Shown here: in pieces, positions 1 to 12,827 of the stretch
How the letters are laid out: every line of letters begins with the position of its first letter
Numbering within the stretch: the first letter of the stretch is position 1
Source of the DNA: Curvibacter sp. PD_MW3
GTDB lineage: Bacteria > Pseudomonadota > Gammaproteobacteria > Burkholderiales > Burkholderiaceae_C
Assembly (NCBI GenBank): GCA_002633085.1
Contig: NSIV01000001.1
Coordinates: 248,001-312,000, forward strand
DNA length: 64,000 nt
Direction: 5' to 3'
Translations under genes and position numbers: made by a program
The notes under the pieces: model-generated
What the model saw: only the letters and a program-made list of their open reading frames with translations
What the model was told of the DNA's origin: nothing
Databases searched by the model: none

Positions 1-474
1 GAGGTAGCTGACGGCCACGATTTCGTAGCGCTTGATGCCACCGGGGGCTTGCACCTCGGCGGTGTCGCCCTCTTCCTTGCCGATCAGGGCACGGGCAATC
101 GGCGAGCTGATGTTGATCAGGCCGAGCTTGAGATCAGCCTCGTCCTCGCCCACGATCTGGTACTTGACGGCCTCGCCGCTCGACTCTTCTTCCAGCTCCA
201 CCGTCGCGCCGAACACCACCTTGCCGCCAGCGTCCACGGCCGACGGGTCGATGATCTGGGCGGCTGAGAGCTTGCCCTCGATTTCCTGGATGCGGCCTTC
301 GATGAACCCCTGGCGGTCCTTGGCGGCATCGTATTCGGCGTTTTCGCTCAGATCACCCTGGGCACGCGCTTCGGCAATGGCGTTGATCACCGAAGGACGA
401 TCAACCGTCTTCAGACGATGCAGCTCGGCTTTGAGCTTCTCCGCGCCGCGGGTGGTAATCGGAATGGTGGCCAT
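1..474 (-). CDS. greA: Transcription elongation factor GreA (cut at window edge)
   Basis: GreA rescues stalled RNA polymerase by stimulating cleavage of the backtracked transcript through the secondary channel. The minus-strand reading starts [18 protein letters not shown] and has the N-terminal coiled coil followed by the C-terminal FKBP-like domain ([22 protein letters not shown]). The window holds 158 codons, which is the usual family length, so only the stop codon and perhaps a few residues are missing. It is the last visible gene after carA-carB, an order common in proteobacteria. A GC hairpin separates it from carB. Confidence 0.95.
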   Translation of the reverse strand, partial: MATIPITTRGAEKLKAELHRLKTVDRPSVINAIAEARAQGDLSENAEYDAAKDRQGFIEGRIQEIEGKLSAAQIIDPSAVDAGGKVVFGATVELEEESSGEAVKYQIVGEDEADLKLGLINISSPIARALIGKEEGDTAEVQAPGGIKRYEIVAVSYL

Positions 475-489
475 GTCTCTGATTTATCG

Positions 490-537
490 GATTAAAAGTA
501 AAGGGGGCAGACCGGCGCCTGACGCCAGCCTGCCCCC
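490..537 (-). terminator. GC-rich hairpin with T-rich tail between carB and greA
   Basis: Bases 503-510 (GGGGGCAG) pair with 530-537, with an inner GGCG/CGCC stem. On the minus strand the hairpin is followed by TTTACTTTTAAT. It looks like an intrinsic terminator or attenuator after carB. The tail is not a pure T run, so partial read-through into greA is possible. Confidence 0.55.
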
Positions 538-552
538 GGCAGGTTGCGAAGA

Positions 553-3795
<3,243 letters not shown>

Positions 3796-4959
3796 TTACT
3801 TTTTCTCCATCAGCGCCGTGAAGCGGTCAAACAGGTAGGCAATATCGTGCGGGCCGGGCGAGGCTTCCGGGTGGCCCTGGAAGCAGAACGCCGGGCGGTC
3901 GGTGCGGGCCAGGCCTTGCAGCGTGCCGTCGAACAGACTGACGTGGGTGGGGCGCAGGTTGGCCGGCAGCGATTTTTCGTCCACGGCAAACCCGTGGTTC
4001 TGGCTGGTGATGCTGACGCGGCCGGTATCGAGGTCCTTCACCGGGTGGTTGGCGCCGTGGTGCCCGAACTTCATCTTGAAGGTCTTGGCGCCGGAGGCCA
4101 GCGCCATGATCTGGTGCCCCAGGCAGATGCCGAAGGTCGGGATGCCGGTCTCGATCAGTTCGCGCGCAGCGGCAATCGCGTAGTCGCACGGTTCCGGGTC
4201 GCCCGGGCCGTTGGAGAGGAAGATGCCGTCCGGTTTGTGCTTCAGCACCTCGGCCGCTGGCGTCTGCGCCGGCACCACGGTGACCTTGCAGCCGCGTTCG
4301 GCCAGCATGCGCAGGATATTCTTCTTCACGCCGAAGTCGTAGGCGACGACGTGGAACTTCGGTGCCGTCTGCGTGCCGTAGCCCGAGCCGAGTTGCCATT
4401 CGGTCTGGGTCCAATCGTAAGGCTTGGTTGCCGACACCACCTTGGCCAGATCCTGGCCGGCCATGTTCGGTGCCGCCTTGGCGGCGGCAATCGCCTGGTC
4501 GATGGCAGCTTGCGTCACGTCCTGGCCAGCCGCCAGGGCAACGATGGCGCCGTTCTGTGCGCCCTTGGTGCGCAACAGGCGGGTCAGCTTGCGGGTGTCG
4601 ATGTTGGCAATGGCCACCGTCTTCTCGCGCACCAGGTATTGAGACAAGGTCTCGGTGCAGCGGAAGTTGGACGCCAGCAGCGGCAGGTCCTTGATGATGA
4701 GGCCGGCGGCATGGACCTTGTCAGCTTCGATGTCTTCACGGTTGACGCCGTAGTTGCCGATGTGCGGATACGTGAGCGTCACGATCTGCTGGCAGTAGCT
4801 CGGGTCGGTGAGGATTTCCTGGTAGCCGGTGATGGCGGTGTTGAACACCACTTCACCGACGGTGGTGCCGGTGGCACCGATCGAATTGCCGAGAAAGACC
4901 GTGCCGTCTGCGAGCGCCAGGATGGCGTGGGGGGTGGTTCCCTTGAGAGACAAAAGCAC
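3796..4959 (-). CDS. carA: Carbamoyl-phosphate synthase small (glutamine amidotransferase) subunit
   Basis: CarA hydrolyses glutamine and channels ammonia to CarB. At 387 residues it has normal length. The N-terminal CPSase small-chain domain ([17 protein letters not shown]) is followed by a class I glutaminase domain with the nucleophilic Cys in FGICLGHQ and the His/Glu pair in FQGHPEAS. It is the first gene of carA-carB(-greA). A TATAAT-like box lies about 125 bp upstream. Confidence 0.98.
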   Translation of the reverse strand: MLLSLKGTTPHAILALADGTVFLGNSIGATGTTVGEVVFNTAITGYQEILTDPSYCQQIVTLTYPHIGNYGVNREDIEADKVHAAGLIIKDLPLLASNFRCTETLSQYLVREKTVAIANIDTRKLTRLLRTKGAQNGAIVALAAGQDVTQAAIDQAIAAAKAAPNMAGQDLAKVVSATKPYDWTQTEWQLGSGYGTQTAPKFHVVAYDFGVKKNILRMLAERGCKVTVVPAQTPAAEVLKHKPDGIFLSNGPGDPEPCDYAIAAARELIETGIPTFGICLGHQIMALASGAKTFKMKFGHHGANHPVKDLDTGRVSITSQNHGFAVDEKSLPANLRPTHVSLFDGTLQGLARTDRPAFCFQGHPEASPGPHDIAYLFDRFTALMEKK

Positions 4960-5080
4960 TGGGTACTCCGTTGGTTACGGGCGCGCCCACGCATCCACAA
5001 GAATCGAGTCCTGGCTGCTGCTTTTGAGAGGGGTTCGGCTTGAAATGCGCTGGGGCGGCTGGATTTCTGAACAGTTATCG

Positions 5081-5086
5081 ATTATA
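5081..5086 (-). promoter_or_regulatory. Possible -10 box of the carA promoter
   Basis: Minus-strand TATAAT preceded by GGC, in the non-coding gap between carA and the upstream methyltransferase gene. No convincing -35 hexamer is visible at 16-18 bp, so this is only a candidate start point for carAB. Confidence 0.4.
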
Positions 5087-5156
5087 GCCTAGGGCTTATG
5101 TCCCTCGACTTCGCTCCAACTTGGCGCCAGCGTCTCGTCTGCTTAAAAAACAGGCG

Positions 5157-5942
5157 TCAGATCGCGGTAGCCGCGACCGCACTGGCGTGCAGGCAGATCG
5201 CTGCCGCGGCCGCCACATTGAGCGATTCCTCGCCGCCGGGCTGGCCGATGCGCACCGAGAGGGCCGCACGCGCCATCAGCGCCTCGCCAACCCCCTGCCC
5301 CTCGTGCCCGAGCGCCCAGGCACAGGGCATGGGAAGGCGCTGCGCCTGGATCAAGGCCCCAAGGTGCGAACTGGTCACGATGATGGGAATGGCCAAGGCA
5401 TCAAGCGCGGGCAGTTCAACGCCTTCGATCAGCTGCAGGCCGAAATGCGCGCCCATGCCGGCACGCAGCACCTTCGGGCTCCAGAGAGCGGCCGTGCCCT
5501 TGAGCGCAATCACCTGACGAAAACCGAAGGCGCCGGCACTGCGCAGGATGGAGCCGACATTGCCGGCGTCCTGCACGCGGTCCAGAATGACCGAGGCCAC
5601 ACCGGGCTGTAGCGCAGCCACCGCCGGCAGGTCAAAGACAAACCCCATGCCGGCCGGCGACTCCAGGCCGCTGATGCCGGAAAACAAAGCATCCGGAATC
5701 ACTATGTTTTTGATAGCGGCTTGCGCAATATCGACGGGGGCCGAGGGCCAAAATGATTCAGAAAAGACGGCAATGGCCGGCTGCCAGCCCCGCACCAGCG
5801 CGGCGCGGCACAGATGGTCGCCTTCGACCCAGAAACGCCCCAGTTTGCGGTAGGCCGTGCTGTCCTCGTTCAGGCGGCGCAGCCCCTTCAGCAGGGGGTT
5901 GTCCCTGGAGGTGATCTGTTGCACGTTGGCCGACGGGTTCAC
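5157..5942 (-). CDS. TrmH/SpoU-family RNA 2'-O-methyltransferase
   Basis: A SAM-dependent SPOUT methyltransferase of about 261 residues that probably methylates a ribose in rRNA or tRNA. The N-terminal substrate-binding domain ([13 protein letters not shown]...RFWVEGDHL) precedes the knotted SpoU domain with motifs [31 protein letters not shown] and [16 protein letters not shown] chose the GTG at 5942 because it overlaps the rnhB stop as GTGA and begins at the conserved [14 protein letters not shown] segment; longer in-frame starts lie inside rnhB. Last gene of the lpx/rnhB run. The exact target nucleotide cannot be told. Confidence 0.88.
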   Translation of the reverse strand: MNPSANVQQITSRDNPLLKGLRRLNEDSTAYRKLGRFWVEGDHLCRAALVRGWQPAIAVFSESFWPSAPVDIAQAAIKNIVIPDALFSGISGLESPAGMGFVFDLPAVAALQPGVASVILDRVQDAGNVGSILRSAGAFGFRQVIALKGTAALWSPKVLRAGMGAHFGLQLIEGVELPALDALAIPIIVTSSHLGALIQAQRLPMPCAWALGHEGQGVGEALMARAALSVRIGQPGGEESLNVAAAAAICLHASAVAATAI

Positions 5943-6556
5943 CGCAACACCTCCGCCACCGGACTGAAGGACTTGCGATGCTGCGGACAAGCACCATGCG
6001 CGCGCAATGCGGCCATGTGCTCGGCCGTGCCATAGCCCTTGTGCGCGGCAAAGCCGTACTGAGGAAACTGCTCGTGGTACTGCGCACACCAGCGGTCGCG
6101 GTGCACCTTGGCCAGGATGGAGGCTGCCGAGATGGCAGGCACCTTGGTATCGCCCTTGACGATGGCCTCGGCGAGCACGTCGAGCACCGGCAGGCGGTTG
6201 CCGTCCACCAACACCTTGGTCGGTTTGAGGCGCAGGCCTTCGACCGCACGCCGCATGGCCAGCATGGTGGCCTGCAGGATATTGAGCTGGTCGATCTCCT
6301 CGACGCTGGCCTCGGCAATCGAACAGCACAACGCCTTGGCGCGGATCTCGTCGTAAAGCTTCTCGCGTCGGGCCGCCGTGAGTTTTTTCGAATCGGCCAG
6401 GCCCTGGATGGGATTCAGGTCGTCCAGGATGACGGCCGCAGCCACCACCGGACCCGCCAGCGGGCCGCGCCCGGCCTCGTCCACCCCGGCCACCAGACCT
6501 GGGGTATCCCATATCAGCGTGGCTTGCTCAGCCTTGAAGAATTTGCTCGATCGCAT
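5939..6556 (-). CDS. rnhB: Ribonuclease HII
   Basis: RNase HII removes ribonucleotides and RNA primers from RNA-DNA hybrids. The protein is about 205 residues, a normal length. It shows the [17 protein letters not shown] motif with the metal-binding Asp-Glu pair, [10 protein letters not shown], and the later [11 protein letters not shown]. The ATG at 6556 is the only ATG close before the conserved domain and gives a 29-base overlap with lpxB; a longer reading would run deep into lpxB. Its stop overlaps the start of the methyltransferase gene, suggesting translational coupling. Confidence 0.93.
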   Translation of the reverse strand: MRSSKFFKAEQATLIWDTPGLVAGVDEAGRGPLAGPVVAAAVILDDLNPIQGLADSKKLTAARREKLYDEIRAKALCCSIAEASVEEIDQLNILQATMLAMRRAVEGLRLKPTKVLVDGNRLPVLDVLAEAIVKGDTKVPAISAASILAKVHRDRWCAQYHEQFPQYGFAAHKGYGTAEHMAALRAHGACPQHRKSFSPVAEVLR

Positions 6557-7718
6557 CGGCAGCCAGTTGGGGCGTATCGCGCTGCAGTTCCTGATGCAGC
6601 GCGGTGAATTTTTGTTGCAAGGCCGCCATTTTCTCAGGTGCGGCCAGCCACTGCAGCACGGACGCGGCAAGATTCTGCGGCGTGGCGGCATCCTGCAACA
6701 ACTCGGGCACGACGAAGTCGCGGCAGAGGATGTTGGGCAGGCCGACCCAGGGCTGCAGCTGCTTGCGGCGCATGATCTGCCAGGACAGCCAGTTCATGTT
6801 GTAGGCAATCACCATCGGGCGCTTGAACAGCGCCGCCTCCAGGGTTGCCGTGCCGCTGGCAATCAGCGTCACATCGCAAGCGGCCAGCACCGTATGGGAT
6901 TGCCCCACCACGATCTGCAGCTGCTCGGCCATGCCGGCCGCCTGCGCGGCCTGCACGATCCGTGCTTGCAGGCCAGGCATGGCAGGTACTACGAATTTGA
7001 TAGCTGGCCGCGCCCGTTTCACAAGGGCTGCAGCCTCAAAAAACCTGGAAGCCAAATACTCGATTTCGGATTTGCGGCTACCCGGCAGGATGGCCACCAC
7101 CGTGTCATCCGCCTGTAACCCGAGCGCCGCACGCGCCGCGCCGCGATCCGGCACCAATGGAATCACCTTGGCCAAAGGATGCCCGACATAGGTGGCGGCG
7201 ATGCGATGCTGCGCCAGCAACTCGACCTCAAAAGGAAAGATGCACAGCACATGGTCGACGCTGCGGCGGATTTTCTCGATGCGCTCGGGCCGCCAAGCCC
7301 AGACCGAGGGGCAGACGAAATGCGCCGTCTTGATGCCGGCCGCCTTAAGGTCGCGCTCGAGGTCGAGGTTGAAATCAGGCGCATCGACACCGATGAAGAT
7401 ATCGGGCCGCTGCTGCAGCAGTCGTTGCTTGAGTTGCTCGCGGATACCCACGATCTCGCGGTAGTGACGCAGCACCTCGACGTAACCGCGCACGGCCAGC
7501 TTGTCGCTCGGCCACCAGGCCTCAAAACCACGGCGGCTCATCTGGGGGCCGCCGATGCCGGCTGCCGTCACGCCGGGCCAGCGCGCTTTCAGCCCATCCA
7601 GCAAAAGGCCCGCCAGCAGGTCGCCGGAAGCCTCACCGGCCACCATCGCCACGTCGGGCGAAGCAATGGCAGACGCAGCAGCCACCGAGGCGGCCGCTGG
7701 AGAAGGCACGGCAGCCAT
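6528..7718 (-). CDS. lpxB: Lipid-A-disaccharide synthase
   Basis: LpxB (GT19 glycosyltransferase, peripheral inner membrane) joins UDP-2,3-diacylglucosamine and lipid X to the lipid A disaccharide. It is 396 residues with the family start ([16 protein letters not shown]) after an Ala-rich N-terminal extension of about 20 residues, [12 protein letters not shown], and the C-terminal donor-site region ([23 protein letters not shown]). It starts 3 bp after lpxA. The stretch encoding [17 protein letters not shown] coincides with a copy of a dispersed intergenic-type repeat, yet the frame stays open and the residues fit the family. Confidence 0.96.
   Translation of the reverse strand: MAAVPSPAAASVAAASAIASPDVAMVAGEASGDLLAGLLLDGLKARWPGVTAAGIGGPQMSRRGFEAWWPSDKLAVRGYVEVLRHYREIVGIREQLKQRLLQQRPDIFIGVDAPDFNLDLERDLKAAGIKTAHFVCPSVWAWRPERIEKIRRSVDHVLCIFPFEVELLAQHRIAATYVGHPLAKVIPLVPDRGAARAALGLQADDTVVAILPGSRKSEIEYLASRFFEAAALVKRARPAIKFVVPAMPGLQARIVQAAQAAGMAEQLQIVVGQSHTVLAACDVTLIASGTATLEAALFKRPMVIAYNMNWLSWQIMRRKQLQPWVGLPNILCRDFVVPELLQDAATPQNLAASVLQWLAAPEKMAALQQKFTALHQELQRDTPQLAADAIEQILQG
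6993..7045 (+). repeat. Dispersed ~60-bp Comamonadaceae-type repeat, copy inside lpxB
   Basis: Shares the pattern TTTGATAGCTG ... GCGC ... TTYnnCAAGGGCT ... GCC ... A/T-rich tail with copies at 21629-21690, 47130-47195 (reverse) and 51353-51415 (reverse). Unlike those copies it lies wholly inside a coding region. Confidence 0.6.
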
Positions 7719-7721
7719 GGG

Positions 7722-8516
7722 TTAACGGACGATGCCGCGCTGCGGCGTGGTTTGCGCCAGGAAGGCCTGCATCATGGCGACGTCGGGGGCCGCCTCAGGG
7801 TGGCGCTGAGTCAGCGCTGCAATCTGCGCCTGGGCCTGCTCCAGCGTCAAGCCGTCACGGTACAGCGCCTTGTGCATGGCTTTCACCGCAGCAATGCGGT
7901 CGGGCGAAAAGCCGCGTCGGCGCAGCCCTTCGAAGTTCATGGAACGCGCCTGCGCGGGTTGCCCCTGACACATCACAAAGGGCGGCAGATCGGCAAACAG
8001 CAAGGAACACATGGCCGTCATGCTGTGAGCGCCGAGCTTGACGAACTGGTGCACTACGGTGAATCCACCCAGGATCACCCAGTCACTCACATGCACATGG
8101 CCGGCCAGCTGCGAGTTGTTGGCAAAGATGGTGTGGTTGCCAACCATGCAGTCGTGGGCCAGATGGACATAGGCCATGATCCAGTTGTCATTGCCGACAC
8201 GCGTGACACCAACATCACCGGGCGAGCCGATGTTGAACGTGCAGAACTCGCGGATGGTGTTGCGGTCCCCAATGATCAGCTCGCACGGTTCGCCTGCGTA
8301 TTTCTTGTCCTGCGGAATGGCGCCGAGTGAATTGAACTGGAAAATCTGGTTGTCACGCCCGATGGTGGTGTGGCCCTCGATCACGCAATGCGCGCCGATG
8401 GTCGTACCGGCGCCCACCTTCACATGGGGACCAATCACCGTGTAGGGCCCGACCGTGACCGAGCTGTCGAGCTCGGCCTCGGGCGCCACCACGGCCGTGG
8501 GATGGATGAGCGTCAC
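7722..8516 (-). CDS. lpxA: UDP-N-acetylglucosamine acyltransferase
   Basis: LpxA transfers the 3-hydroxyacyl group from ACP to O3 of UDP-GlcNAc, the first step of lipid A synthesis. The 264 residues match the family length. Left-handed beta-helix hexapeptides run from about residue 3 to 190 ([38 protein letters not shown]), with the catalytic His region [17 protein letters not shown] and an alpha-helical C-terminal domain. Sits in the lpxD-fabZ-lpxA-lpxB order; the gap to fabZ is 18 bp. Confidence 0.97.
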   Translation of the reverse strand: MTLIHPTAVVAPEAELDSSVTVGPYTVIGPHVKVGAGTTIGAHCVIEGHTTIGRDNQIFQFNSLGAIPQDKKYAGEPCELIIGDRNTIREFCTFNIGSPGDVGVTRVGNDNWIMAYVHLAHDCMVGNHTIFANNSQLAGHVHVSDWVILGGFTVVHQFVKLGAHSMTAMCSLLFADLPPFVMCQGQPAQARSMNFEGLRRRGFSPDRIAAVKAMHKALYRDGLTLEQAQAQIAALTQRHPEAAPDVAMMQAFLAQTTPQRGIVR

Positions 8517-8534
8517 GCTGCGACTCCCGCGCGC

Positions 8535-8975
8535 TTACGCAATGGTGCGCATGGTGCACATGAGCTCGGCCTCCACCGCCAGCTCTTCGCCGACGCTGGC
8601 GCGCGCCGTGAACTTGAAAATGCCGGCCTTCATGCGATCCAGTTCGACATCCAGTGTCAATTGATCACCCGGCTCGACCGGGCGCTTGAAACGCGCACCA
8701 TCAATGCCGGCAAAGTAATAGACCGTCTTGTCGTCGGGGGTCGTGCCCAGCGTATCAAAAGCCAGCAATGCCGCCGCCTGCGCCAGTGCTTCAAGCATCA
8801 GCACACCCGGCATCACCGGCCGGTGCGGGAAATGCCCCGTAAAAAAAGGCTCGTTCATCGTGACATTCTTCAGTGCCTTGATGCGCTTGCCTTTTTCAAT
8901 CTCCAGCACGCGATCGACCAGCAGAAACGGATAACGATGCGGCAGTTGCTTGAGAATTTGGTGGATGTCCATCAT
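8535..8975 (-). CDS. fabZ: 3-hydroxyacyl-ACP dehydratase FabZ
   Basis: Hot-dog-fold dehydratase of fatty acid elongation, competing with LpxA and LpxD for 3-hydroxyacyl-ACP. 146 residues beginning [22 protein letters not shown]. The catalytic His is in [20 protein letters not shown] and the Glu lies in the same helix. The first ATG overlaps the lpxD stop by four bases (ATGA), which supports this start; the second Met directly after it is an equally possible start. Confidence 0.96.
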   Translation of the reverse strand: MMDIHQILKQLPHRYPFLLVDRVLEIEKGKRIKALKNVTMNEPFFTGHFPHRPVMPGVLMLEALAQAAALLAFDTLGTTPDDKTVYYFAGIDGARFKRPVEPGDQLTLDVELDRMKAGIFKFTARASVGEELAVEAELMCTMRTIA

Positions 8976-9958
8976 GATTGGTTCGTTTCTTTGATCTTGT
9001 TTTCCAGCACCCTGACGCGCTCGCGCATGGCGTGCAGCTGTTTGAGGGTGGCGGCATTTTTTTCCCAGGACGCATTGTCGTCGATGGGGAATATGCCGGT
9101 GTAGTGGCCCGGCTTGAGAATGGAGCGGGTCACCACCGATGCGGCCGAGACATGCACACCATCGGCCAAGGTCAGATGTCCCAGCACGACAGCACCGCCA
9201 CCGATGGTACAACCGGCGCCGATGTTGGCACTGCCGGCCACACCGGCGCAGCCAGCCATGGCCGTGTTGCGCCCGATGCGCACGTTGTGACCGATCTGGA
9301 TCAGGTTGTCGAGCTTGACACCATCCTCGATCACGGTGTCTTGCAGGGCACCGCGGTCGATGCAGGTGTTGGCGCCGATCTCCACGTCATTGCCGATGCG
9401 CACAGCACCGAGTTGCTCAATCTTTTCCCAGGCCGGCCCGTTTGGCGCAAAACCGAAACCATCGGCACCGATCACCACCCCGGGATGCAGAATGCAACGC
9501 TCACCCACCACGCAATCTTCACCCACCGTCACGCGCGAGGCCAGCATGGTATGTGCGCCGATACGCGCACCGCGCTCAATCACACACAAGGGGCCGATAC
9601 GCGCCAGCGGATCAACCTGGGCGGCCGGGTCGATGACAGCACTGGGGTGGATGCGCGGCCCGGCATCCTGCCGATGCGTGCGACGCCACAGCTGCGTCAC
9701 ACGGGCGAAATACAGATAAGGCTGATCCACCACGATGCAGCAGCCACGCGCTAGGGCCTGGGTCTGCATCTGCGGACTGACAATCACGCAGGCGGCTTTT
9801 GATGCCGCCAGTTGCTGCTGATACTTGGGATGACTGAGAAAACTTAAGTGCTGTGGCGTTGCCGATTCGAGCGGCGCCAGGCCTGTAATCTGCAACTCGG
9901 GATCGCCATGCAGGTCGCCCCCGAGCGCATCAACAATGGTGCCTAGTCGCAATGCCAC
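8972..9958 (-). CDS. lpxD: UDP-3-O-acylglucosamine N-acyltransferase
   Basis: LpxD adds the N-linked 3-hydroxyacyl chain to the deacetylated LpxA product. 328 residues: an N-terminal uridine-binding domain ([21 protein letters not shown]), a hexapeptide beta-helix ([61 protein letters not shown] with the catalytic His), and a C-terminal helix. Downstream of ompH by 21 bp and overlapping fabZ by 4 bp. Confidence 0.96.
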   Translation of the reverse strand: MALRLGTIVDALGGDLHGDPELQITGLAPLESATPQHLSFLSHPKYQQQLAASKAACVIVSPQMQTQALARGCCIVVDQPYLYFARVTQLWRRTHRQDAGPRIHPSAVIDPAAQVDPLARIGPLCVIERGARIGAHTMLASRVTVGEDCVVGERCILHPGVVIGADGFGFAPNGPAWEKIEQLGAVRIGNDVEIGANTCIDRGALQDTVIEDGVKLDNLIQIGHNVRIGRNTAMAGCAGVAGSANIGAGCTIGGGAVVLGHLTLADGVHVSAASVVTRSILKPGHYTGIFPIDDNASWEKNAATLKQLHAMRERVRVLENKIKETNQS

Positions 9959-9979
9959 ACGCGCTGTACCCGCAAAAGC

Positions 9980-10489
9980 TCACTTGGCCGAATTCAGGGC
10001 CTTGATCACCTTGTCGGTGATGTCGTGCTTGGGATTGACGTAGACGGCCTCTTGCAGAATCAGGTCGTATTTTTCAGCCTCGGCCAGCTGCTTGACCACG
10101 CGGTTGGCGCGCTCAAAGACCTGCTGCAACTCTTCATTACGGCGAGCATTCAGGTCTTCCTGGAATTCGCGGCGCTTGCGCTGGAATTCCCGGTCCTGTT
10201 CGACCAGTTGCTTCTGGCGCGAGGCGCGCTGGGTTTCCGACAAGGTCGGTGCTTCGCGCTCCAGCTTGTCGGCCGCACTCTTGATGGTGGTGCCCAGTTC
10301 CTGCAACTCCTTTTCACGCCGGGAGAACTCCTGCTCCAGCTTGGCCTGTGCGTTCTTGGCCGGACCGGCCTCACGAATGATGCGATCCAGGTTCACATAA
10401 CCCAGCCGAAAGTCCTGCGCCTGCACGGAAGCCAAAGCCACAAAACCCAGCAGCAAACCCAAGCCGATTTGACGGAAAAAATGTTTCAT
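9980..10489 (-). CDS. OmpH/Skp-family periplasmic chaperone
   Basis: Periplasmic holdase for unfolded outer-membrane proteins on their way to the BAM complex. 169 residues: a signal peptide (MKHFFRQIGLGLLLGFVALASVQAQ), then the conserved LGYVNLDRIIREA segment and a long Lys/Glu/Arg-rich coiled coil forming the tentacles, ending in the Skp C-terminal strand. Its ATG overlaps the bamA stop by one base, so the chaperone and its receptor machine are made together. Confidence 0.93.
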   Translation of the reverse strand: MKHFFRQIGLGLLLGFVALASVQAQDFRLGYVNLDRIIREAGPAKNAQAKLEQEFSRREKELQELGTTIKSAADKLEREAPTLSETQRASRQKQLVEQDREFQRKRREFQEDLNARRNEELQQVFERANRVVKQLAEAEKYDLILQEAVYVNPKHDITDKVIKALNSAK

Positions 10490-12780
10490 TAGAAAGTGGT
10501 TCCGATCTGAAATTGAACGTTCTGGATTCTATCGTTATCAAACTTGCGCAAGGGGGTAGCAAATGCCAATCGTAACGGCCCCATGGGCGAAATCCAGCTG
10601 ATACCGATACCGGCCGAAGACCGGAACTGGTCGAAGGTAACGCTCTCGTCTGCGCCAAAGACATTCCCCATGTCGACAAAGCCATACATGCGCAGCGTTC
10701 TGTCATTGCCGGCCCCGGGGAATGGCGCCTGGAACTCAAAATTGAGGTTCATTTTTTTGGTACCACCCAAAATCAGGCCAGAGCTGGGATCGCGCGGCCC
10801 CAAGCTGCCCGCCTCAAAGCCACGCACCGAGCCCAAGCCCCCGCCATAATAATTCTTGAAAATAGGATAGGTCTTGCCTTCCGTCGCCTGGCCCATGGCC
10901 AAATCACCATTGAACGCAAAGGTGTACTTTTTCGTCAGCGGAATGTAGTGCTGGTACTGATAGGAGCCGCGAATGTAGCGCACCTCCCCCCCCACACTCC
11001 ATTCGGCAGTGGCGCGCTGGAAATTGCCAGAGGTCGGTACCAATGCACTATCACGGTTGTCACGTGCCCAGCCAGCCGTCAGCGGCACGCCATTGCTGGC
11101 ATAACCAAACTCATTGGCGTAGTTGGCATAAGACGTAGGCAGGTAAGTGCCCGTCACGATGGTCGTGCGCTCTACCCCGGCGCCCAGATAGACGGTGTCA
11201 CGTTCGGTCAGAGGGACGCCAAACCTCAGACTGGCACCCGTCGTTTCCAAAGCATAGGATGTTTCATCGTAATAAGGCCTTGCAACACGATGGTACAAGT
11301 CGATGGTTCGCGACACACCGTCCTTGGTGAAATAAGGGTTGGTCGTATTGAGAACGATCATGCGGTTGATCCGGCTGGTATTGAGCTGCATTCCCAGGGA
11401 ATTGCCGGAACCAAAGGCATTTTGCTCATTGATACCGAACATCAGGCCCAAACCATCGTTACTGGAAAAACCGGCGCCCAGGGACACACTGCCGGTAGGT
11501 TTTTCTGCCACCTTGAGTGTCAGATCGACCTGGTCGGCAGAACCGGCCACTTCACTGGATTCAATGTTGACCTCGGTGAAATAACCCAGCCGGTCCACCC
11601 GGTTACGCGACAGCTTGATCTTCTCGCCGTCATACCAGGATGCTTCGAACTGGCGCAGCTCACGCCGCACCACCTCATCACGCGTGCGATTGTTACCAGA
11701 CACATTGATACGCCGGACATAAACACGGCGCGACGGATCGGCCTGCAATACCAATATCACTTGGTTGTTGCTGCGATCAATATCGGGACGTGACTGCACG
11801 CGCGCAAAGGCAAAGCCAAACTTACCAAAATAATCGGTAAACGCTTTCGTCGTCTCGGCCACTTGATCGGCGTTATACGCCTGCCCCGGCAGGATCGAGA
11901 CCAAGGCCTTGAACTCATCCTCACGCCCCAGGTAGTTGCCTTCCAGCTTGACGCCTGACACCACGAAGCGTTCGCCTTCAGTCACATTGATCGTAATGGA
12001 GATATCCTGTTTGTTGGGCGAGATGGCCACTTGCGTCGAGTCAACGCGGAATTCCAGATAGCCACGCGCCAAGTAATAGGACCGCAGTGTCTCAATGTCG
12101 GCATTGAGCTTGGTGCGCGAGTAGCGATCGGACTTGGTATACCAGCTCATCCAGTTACCGGTGTCGAGATCAAACTGATCACGCAAGGTTGACTCGGAAA
12201 AAGCCTTGTTGCCGACAATTCGCAGCTCACTGATCTTGGCCAATTCCCCTTCGGTGACCGTGAAGGTGAGGTTCACCCGGTTACGCTCGATCGGCGTGAC
12301 TGTCGTCACCACTTCGGCGGCATACAGACTGCGGTTGATGTACTGGCGCTTGAGCTCCTGCTCGGCCCGGTCGAGCAAGGCCTTGTCGAAGGGGCGTCCG
12401 TCAGTCAGACCGACATCGCGCATCGCCTTCTTGAGCGTGTCCTTGTCAAACTCCTTGGTGCCGATGAATTCGACCTCCGCCACCGTGGGGCGTTCCTCGA
12501 CGATCACCACCAGAACATCGCCACTGACTTCCAGCCGGATGTCCTTGAACAACCCCAGGCCGAACAGTGAGCGGATCGCTGCTGCGCCTTTTTCGTCACT
12601 GTAGGTGTCGCCGACCCGCACCGACATGGAGGCAAAAACCGTCCCCGGCTCGATTCGCTGCAGACCTTCAATACGAATGTCACGCACCTTGAACGGTTCG
12701 ACAGCCCACGCGGCATGCGTCACATAAAACAGGGCTGCCAGAGCAGTGCTCGTACGCAGAAAAAAGCGCTTGATTTGCAT
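10489..12780 (-). CDS. bamA: Outer-membrane protein assembly factor BamA
   Basis: Core of the BAM complex that folds beta-barrel proteins into the outer membrane. 763 residues from the ATG at 12780, which starts a clear signal peptide (MQIKRFFLRTSTALAALFYV...AAWA). Five POTRA domains follow (first: VEPFKVRDIRIEGLQRIEPGTVF), then the 16-stranded Omp85 barrel with the GGLGSVRGFEAGSLGPRD loop containing the VRGF motif. The protein ends in Phe as expected for a BAM substrate. Longer in-frame readings would start inside rseP. Confidence 0.97.
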   Translation of the reverse strand: MQIKRFFLRTSTALAALFYVTHAAWAVEPFKVRDIRIEGLQRIEPGTVFASMSVRVGDTYSDEKGAAAIRSLFGLGLFKDIRLEVSGDVLVVIVEERPTVAEVEFIGTKEFDKDTLKKAMRDVGLTDGRPFDKALLDRAEQELKRQYINRSLYAAEVVTTVTPIERNRVNLTFTVTEGELAKISELRIVGNKAFSESTLRDQFDLDTGNWMSWYTKSDRYSRTKLNADIETLRSYYLARGYLEFRVDSTQVAISPNKQDISITINVTEGERFVVSGVKLEGNYLGREDEFKALVSILPGQAYNADQVAETTKAFTDYFGKFGFAFARVQSRPDIDRSNNQVILVLQADPSRRVYVRRINVSGNNRTRDEVVRRELRQFEASWYDGEKIKLSRNRVDRLGYFTEVNIESSEVAGSADQVDLTLKVAEKPTGSVSLGAGFSSNDGLGLMFGINEQNAFGSGNSLGMQLNTSRINRMIVLNTTNPYFTKDGVSRTIDLYHRVARPYYDETSYALETTGASLRFGVPLTERDTVYLGAGVERTTIVTGTYLPTSYANYANEFGYASNGVPLTAGWARDNRDSALVPTSGNFQRATAEWSVGGEVRYIRGSYQYQHYIPLTKKYTFAFNGDLAMGQATEGKTYPIFKNYYGGGLGSVRGFEAGSLGPRDPSSGLILGGTKKMNLNFEFQAPFPGAGNDRTLRMYGFVDMGNVFGADESVTFDQFRSSAGIGISWISPMGPLRLAFATPLRKFDNDRIQNVQFQIGTTF

Positions 12781-12827
12781 TTTTTTGTCTTGAAATTGTC
12801 GGGTCTTAGCTGCCTGCCACAGGGCTC

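Noticed and set aside
5943-6512. Extended N-terminus for the TrmH-family gene
   Set aside because: The extra residues are an alternative frame of rnhB; the GTG overlapping the rnhB stop gives the normal family start.
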